A DNA stretch of 9,531 nt, from assembly GCA_033763635.1 (NCBI GenBank), contig JANRKG010000443.1, positions 1 through 9,531 of the forward strand, written 5' to 3'. Origin of the DNA: JANRKG01 sp033763635 (GTDB taxonomy: Bacteria; Cyanobacteriota; Cyanobacteriia; GCF-001939115). The notes under the pieces were generated by a model. It had not been told where the DNA came from. It did not search any database and saw only the letters and a program-made list of their open reading frames with translations. Below, one piece after another: positions 6,101-9,531 of the stretch. Numbering within the stretch: the stretch's first letter is position 1; every line of letters starts with the position of its first letter. The translations under genes and the position numbers were made by a program.

Positions 6101-6165
6101 ATGGGTTGCCCTTCGACTCCGCTCAGGGCACGGACGCTAGTTTCGGCTTCGCTCAACCAGCGGGG
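6101..6165. repeat. Dispersed repeat, copy 2 (arms in direct orientation)
   Basis: The copy starts ATGGGTTGCCCTTCGACTCC and matches copy 1 (5341-5360) at 19 of 20 positions. Its first arm TTCGACTCCGCTCAGGG and second arm TTTCGGCTTCGCTCAACC are related sequences in the same orientation, unlike copy 1. The second-arm block (6136-6161) matches the reverse complement of 5399-5424 at 23 of 26 positions. A T7 run follows at 6174-6180. Confidence 0.8.
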
Positions 6166-6215
6166 AGGGGAAGTTTTTTTCTGAAAATCTTCTAAGAAAC
6201 CTTCGAAGAAAATAC

Positions 6216-7577
6216 TTACTGGCTAACTAATTGGTAAGCCAGTTGATTGTGTTTTTCCACCAACGTTTCTAATTCGATCGTCGTTAACCGTCCCTGATCT
6301 ACCACCTTGCGACCATTGATAAAGCTGTAATCCACTGTATTGACCTGGCAGAAGATCATAGCAGCAACGGGATCATGGAGCGCTCCCGCAAACTCAGGGC
6401 GATCGAAATTGATGGCAATGAAGTCGGCAGACATCCCAGGGGCAAGACAGCCGATATCATCCCGCCCTAAGACCCTGGCTCCTCCTAAAGTTGCCAGTTC
6501 CAGGGCTTCCCGTGCGGTCATCGCAGAGGCATCCAGTTCCCGTACCCGTGCCATCAGGAAAGCGGTGCGGGCTTCACTCAATAAATTTGAGGTGTCGTTG
6601 GAAGCCGAGCCATCGACCCCTAACCCTACAGGAACCCGATGGTTGAGCATCTTCCGAATGGGGGCCATGCCACTCGCGAGGCGCATATTACTACAGGGGC
6701 AGTGGGCTACCCCTGTTCCCGTTCTGCCAAATTGTTGAATGGCGCGATCGTCCAACTGAACACAATGGGCATGCCAGACATCTTCCCCCAGCCAGCCTAC
6801 GGATTCCGCGTAGTCTCCGGGTGTCATGCCAAAGGTCGCGAGGCTGTATTCGATATCGGACTTGTTTTCTGCCAGATGGGTATGCAGCCGAATGCCGGGG
6901 TACGATCGGGCCAGGGCTGCTGACTCCCGCATCAGGTCTGGGGAGACGGAAAAGGGGGAACAGGGAGCCAGGGTAATGCGTAACATGGCATGGCGAGTAT
7001 TGTCATGGTACTGCTCAATCAAGCGTTGGCTATCCTTCAGAATGTCCGCTTCCTGCTCGACCACTGAATCGGGCGGCAACCCTCCCTGACTCTCTCCCAC
7101 ACTCATACTGCCCCGACTGGCATGGAACCGTAACCCGATCGCCTGTACCGCTCGAATTTCGTCATCCAGGGTGCTGTCGTTGGGGTAAATATAAAGGTGA
7201 TCGCTTGCGGTGGTACACCCCGATAGGATGAGTTCAGCCGCAGCCATCTGGGCACTCACAAAAACGGATTCTGATGTGAGGTTGGCCCAGATCGGGTAGA
7301 GGCTCTGGAGCCAGTTGAAGAGGTCGCAATTTTGGGCGGCGGGGATGACACGGGTGAGGGTTTGGTAAAAGTGATGATGGGTATTTACCAAACCGGGGAA
7401 CACTCCGTACCGATCCTGTAAATCTAATACTTCATCTGCGGTTTGGGGTAACTCCGATGTTGTTCCCACCTGTTCAATTACCTTGTCTCTTACCAATAAA
7501 GCCGCGTTTCGAATTTCCCGTCGCTCTGCATCCATTGTCACCAGGGTATGAATGTTTTTGACAAGCAAGGTGGTCAT
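6216..7577 (-). CDS. 8-oxoguanine deaminase-type amidohydrolase
   Basis: A 453-aa cytosolic metal-dependent deaminase of the amidohydrolase superfamily (TRZ/ATZ subgroup). The closest family I recognise is 8-oxoguanine deaminase, which converts 8-oxoguanine to urate and ammonia and so disposes of oxidised purine bases. Diagnostic stretches are GLVNTHHHFYQTLTR (62-76), LSGCTTASDHLYIYP (118-132), LAPCSPFSVSPDLM (203-216) and CSNMRLASG (295-303). Metal ligands fit H67, H69, H234 (LHTHLAE), H271 (WHAHC) and D322 (GVDGSASND). The C-terminal GxLAPGMSADFIAI (376-389) is the usual return to the beta-sandwich domain. Length is normal and no residue looks lost. ATG 7575-7577 fits the family start (MTTLLVKNIHTLVTMD), with no clear Shine-Dalgarno. 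It stands alone, divergent from the CHAT gene. A related aminohydrolase specificity (guanine, hydroxyatrazine-like) cannot be excluded. Confidence 0.9.
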   Translation of the reverse strand: MTTLLVKNIHTLVTMDAERREIRNAALLVRDKVIEQVGTTSELPQTADEVLDLQDRYGVFPGLVNTHHHFYQTLTRVIPAAQNCDLFNWLQSLYPIWANLTSESVFVSAQMAAAELILSGCTTASDHLYIYPNDSTLDDEIRAVQAIGLRFHASRGSMSVGESQGGLPPDSVVEQEADILKDSQRLIEQYHDNTRHAMLRITLAPCSPFSVSPDLMRESAALARSYPGIRLHTHLAENKSDIEYSLATFGMTPGDYAESVGWLGEDVWHAHCVQLDDRAIQQFGRTGTGVAHCPCSNMRLASGMAPIRKMLNHRVPVGLGVDGSASNDTSNLLSEARTAFLMARVRELDASAMTAREALELATLGGARVLGRDDIGCLAPGMSADFIAINFDRPEFAGALHDPVAAMIFCQVNTVDYSFINGRKVVDQGRLTTIELETLVEKHNQLAYQLVSQ

Positions 7578-7837
7578 AGGGTTGTAAAAATAACAGGATG
7601 GGATCGGTTTACACGAAGGGGAAATATTTTGATGTATTGAGGTTCACAGTTTTGGGAAGGCAGAGGCAGAGGATGAGTGTCTCTTTACTTGTGAGTTGCC
7701 TGTGATTATTCTTTTCTCAAAGATTTTACAAGATTGCTGTCTGTTTTATTGGAGAATGCAATATTTTGATATAGCTTTGGAAAAGCCAGTTGCTATCCTC
7801 TTTTCGTTAGATCGTTTGTCGCTTTGGAAATGAATCA
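7578..7837. promoter_or_regulatory. Divergent promoter region, deaminase / CHAT unit
   Basis: This 260-bp AT-rich spacer must carry promoters for both flanking units. AATATTTTGAT occurs twice in direct orientation (7623-7633 and 7760-7770), 137 bp apart. A weak plus-strand promoter is possible: TTGCTG, 17 nt, TGCAAT around 7733-7761. GGAAA (7826-7830) lies 7 nt before the CHAT ATG and may be its Shine-Dalgarno. The box assignments are uncertain. Confidence 0.3.
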
Positions 7838-8656
7838 ATGAAACGGATTCTACTACTGTCGGCTAATCCACAGAATACTTCTCAACTGCGGTTGGCCGAG
7901 GAAGTGCGGGAGATTGATGAAGGATTGAGGCGATCGTCCTACCGAGATCAATTTGATCTGATATCTAAGGGTTCGGTGCGATTACAGGATTTTCGTCGTT
8001 ACATGTTGGAGGTCAAACCCCACATTCTTCATTTTAGTGGGCATGGTGGTGGAGAGTATGGGTTAGTTTTGGAAAATGACAGTGGAGAGGTGCAATTCCT
8101 ACCAACAGAACAGTTGACCGGAATGTTTAAGCTCTTTGCCAGTAAGGGGCTTGAATGTGTGGTGTTGAATGCTTGTTACTCGGAGGTACAAGCAAAAGCA
8201 ATGAATCAATTTATTCCCTATGTGATTGGGATGAATCAGGCAATCGGCGATCGGGCTGCAATTACCTTTGCCGTGGCCTTTTACGATACGTTGGGTGCAG
8301 GAGAAACGATTGACTTTGCCTTTGAACTGGCTAAAACTCAGTTAATTGGACTGCAAGAAGATCAGAAGTTAGAGCTACTCATTAATGCAGGAGCGATTGT
8401 TCAATCAGAGCCACAATCATCCCAAAAGAGTCCCGATGTTAGGGAATTTGCATTGAAGTTACTACAAACCTTACTGCCTTCTCAATTTGAAAGTGTAGTT
8501 TTCAAATACAATGTACCTCCTGCGTTCCTATCCACCAATACACCTCAGGCACAGCGATCGATTGAAGTGCTTCGCTATGCAGAACAGGTGGAATCAGAGT
8601 CTCTGAGTCGGTTATTACAAATCATTTACGAAGTAGCTCCCCACCTGAAGAGGTAG
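7838..8656 (+). CDS. CHAT caspase-like protease with C-terminal adaptor domain
   Basis: A 272-aa protein. Residues 1-190 form a CHAT domain, the caspase/separase-like cysteine peptidase clan. It starts MKRILLLSANPQNTSQLRL and keeps the His motif HFSGHGG (65-71, H69 probably catalytic) and the Cys motif VLNACYS (109-115, C113), followed by YVIGMNQAIGDRAA (128-141) and AFYDTLGAGETIDFAF (147-162). Both catalytic residues are present. After a Ser/Gln linker (190-200), residues 203-271 are a helical adaptor of the effector-associated, death-like type. It resembles the N-terminus of the next gene's product. Such domains bring effector and NTPase together in bacterial conflict systems. The likely role is a protease switched on by its STAND partner, possibly killing or disabling the cell. 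The substrate is unknown. The start is ATG 7838; an ATG at 7830 gives only a three-codon frame. The next gene begins 4 nt after the stop. Confidence 0.92.
   Translation: MKRILLLSANPQNTSQLRLAEEVREIDEGLRRSSYRDQFDLISKGSVRLQDFRRYMLEVKPHILHFSGHGGGEYGLVLENDSGEVQFLPTEQLTGMFKLFASKGLECVVLNACYSEVQAKAMNQFIPYVIGMNQAIGDRAAITFAVAFYDTLGAGETIDFAFELAKTQLIGLQEDQKLELLINAGAIVQSEPQSSQKSPDVREFALKLLQTLLPSQFESVVFKYNVPPAFLSTNTPQAQRSIEVLRYAEQVESESLSRLLQIIYEVAPHLKR
8650..8653 (+). promoter_or_regulatory. Shine-Dalgarno GAGG for the STAND gene inside CHAT
   Basis: GAGG within GAAGAGGT at the 3' end of the CHAT gene lies 7 nt before ATG 8661. With only 4 nt between stop and start, the two genes are probably translated in a coupled way, giving similar amounts of both proteins. 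Confidence 0.7.
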
Positions 8657-8660
8657 CGCA

Positions 8661-9531
8661 ATGGTTGATCCAGACCAGATTCTAAATCGTTTGAAGGGCT
8701 TACTGGAAAGCCAGTTTAAGCAACTCCTTCTCTGGCTAAAAGTCGATGAAAGTTTTTTACCTTCCTCGGAAACCGATCGCGTCACCCGATCCATTGCCCT
8801 GATCCGGCTGCTCACACAAGATGAGCAGGGGCTTCAGCGATTACAGACTTACTTGGATCGCGTCCATCCAACTCAACCAATTGCGGTGCCGACCTGTCCT
8901 TATCAGGGATTGTCAGCCTTTCAAGAGGAACACGCAGCGGTTTTCTTTGGACGGGAAACATTGACTCAGAATTTAATGCAGTGTATTAAAACAGGCTCAT
9001 TTGTAGCTGTGGTCGGTGCTTCTGGCAGTGGGAAGTCTTCCCTGGTGTTTGCAGGACTCATTCCCCAGCTACGCACTGAGGGAAACTGGTTGATTGAATC
9101 ATTGCGTCCAATCAACCGACCTTTTGATGGCTTAGCCTCTGCTTTTGTTCACCAATTAGAACCTGATTTAGATAAAGTCGATCGCATTGCGAAAGTGACA
9201 ACCCTCGCAAATACAATCCAGCAGTATGGTGTTGCAACTGTTGTTTCAGAGATTCTCAAAGATCAGCCAGGGCAGTCGTTGTTACTGGTCGTGGATCAGT
9301 TTGAGGAACTGTTTACCCTGTGTTCAATAGAGGATCGCGATCGGTTTATTGAGGTCTTACTCACTGGGATCAAGGATTCTCCAGGACTGAAGATTATTTT
9401 AACCTTGCGGGCTGATTTTTGTGGACAGGCGTATGCGGTCCGTTCTCTGGCAGATGCACTGCAAGGGGCAGACTTGAAGTTGGGACCGATGAATCGGGAG
9501 GAACTGCAACAGGCGATCGAACGTCCAGCCC
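8661..9531 (+). CDS. Adaptor-STAND NTPase, N-terminal 290 aa (partial)
   Basis: The frame is open from ATG 8661 past the window edge, and the first 290 residues are visible. Residues 4-72 are a helical adaptor matching the C-terminus of the CHAT protein. PYQGLSAFQEEHAAVFFGRE (80-99) is the usual entry to the nSTAND1-type NTPase common in cyanobacteria. Next come Walker A GASGSGKSS (119-127, K125), Walker B LLLVVDQFEELF (207-218, D212 and E215/E216), and a sensor-like LTLRADFCG (247-255). STAND proteins act as signal-triggered ATP switches that oligomerise. In this subgroup the C-terminus often carries WD40 or other repeats that sense the trigger, but that part is outside the window. The 4-nt gap and the shared adaptor argue that it controls the CHAT protease. 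The NTPase call is firm. The sensor, and so the trigger, cannot be seen. Confidence 0.92.
   Translation, partial: MVDPDQILNRLKGLLESQFKQLLLWLKVDESFLPSSETDRVTRSIALIRLLTQDEQGLQRLQTYLDRVHPTQPIAVPTCPYQGLSAFQEEHAAVFFGRETLTQNLMQCIKTGSFVAVVGASGSGKSSLVFAGLIPQLRTEGNWLIESLRPINRPFDGLASAFVHQLEPDLDKVDRIAKVTTLANTIQQYGVATVVSEILKDQPGQSLLLVVDQFEELFTLCSIEDRDRFIEVLLTGIKDSPGLKIILTLRADFCGQAYAVRSLADALQGADLKLGPMNREELQQAIERPA

Larger units (their letters stand above)
5878..6215. other. 338-bp intergenic region with repeats, no gene
   Basis: The spacer lies between the LTxxQ gene start and the deaminase end, both on the minus strand. It should hold the LTxxQ promoter, but no convincing -35/-10 pair was found. AACAAACAAC (5908-5917) partly pairs with TTGTTTGCTTGT (5943-5954). 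A longer inverted repeat (6012-6071) and repeat copy 2 (6101-6165) follow. Near the deaminase end, TCTTC/GAAGA followed by TTTT on the minus strand (about 6185-6206) could be a weak terminator. The reading frames across it are repeat-derived and unlike proteins. Confidence 0.55.

Noticed and set aside
5951..6184. 77-residue frame in the LTxxQ/deaminase spacer
   Set aside because: It is made of the inverted repeat and dispersed repeat copy 2 and lacks protein-like features.
7830..7841. Three-codon upstream frame (ATG AAT CAA TGA) overlapping the CHAT start
   Set aside because: It could be a leader mini-frame, but such overlaps arise easily by chance and nothing else supports it.

Overview
The window looks like part of a cyanobacterial chromosome, probably from a filamentous or otherwise large-genome lineage. 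The evidence is frequent CGATCG cores with at least one full HIP1 octamer (GCGATCGC, 1464-1471), a type III glutamine synthetase most like cyanobacterial GlnN, short cyanobacterial-type dispersed repeats, and a CHAT protease next to a STAND NTPase. No rRNA, tRNA, CRISPR array or phage module was seen.

Left part (1-3292). The window opens with the 3' end of an arfB-like ribosome-rescue gene whose catalytic part is absent and whose frame is closed near position 13. A strong hairpin at 418-454 follows. It lies just past the end of glnN, which runs on the minus strand (479-2653, 724 aa). Behind glnN is a long upstream region with a possible promoter and an inverted repeat. Next come a frameshifted IS1-family transposase remnant (2950-3208) and a 12-bp tandem repeat.

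Middle part (3293-6215). A soluble leucine-rich-repeat protein kinase (+) converges on an unrecognised 180-aa protein (-) with a hydrophobic core and a Pro/Ser/Glu-rich tail. A good promoter and a near-perfect hairpin lie upstream of the latter. A secreted Spy/CpxP-like LTxxQ protein (-) follows. It is bracketed by two copies of a short dispersed repeat whose second arm has opposite orientation in the two copies.

Right part (6216-9531). An 8-oxoguanine-deaminase-type amidohydrolase (-) is transcribed away from a two-gene unit (+). The first gene encodes a CHAT caspase-like protease with a C-terminal helical adaptor domain. The second, starting 4 nt later, encodes an adaptor plus STAND NTPase that runs off the window. 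The two adaptor domains resemble each other with nearly the same residue spacing. This suggests that the NTPase recruits or activates the protease through like-with-like contact, as in bacterial conflict or programmed-death systems. This pair is the best candidate for an undescribed system here. Its specific function is inferred, not shown.

The metabolic genes (glnN, deaminase) are single transcription units separated by repeat-rich spacers, so most of the window is an accessory mosaic rather than a pathway cluster.
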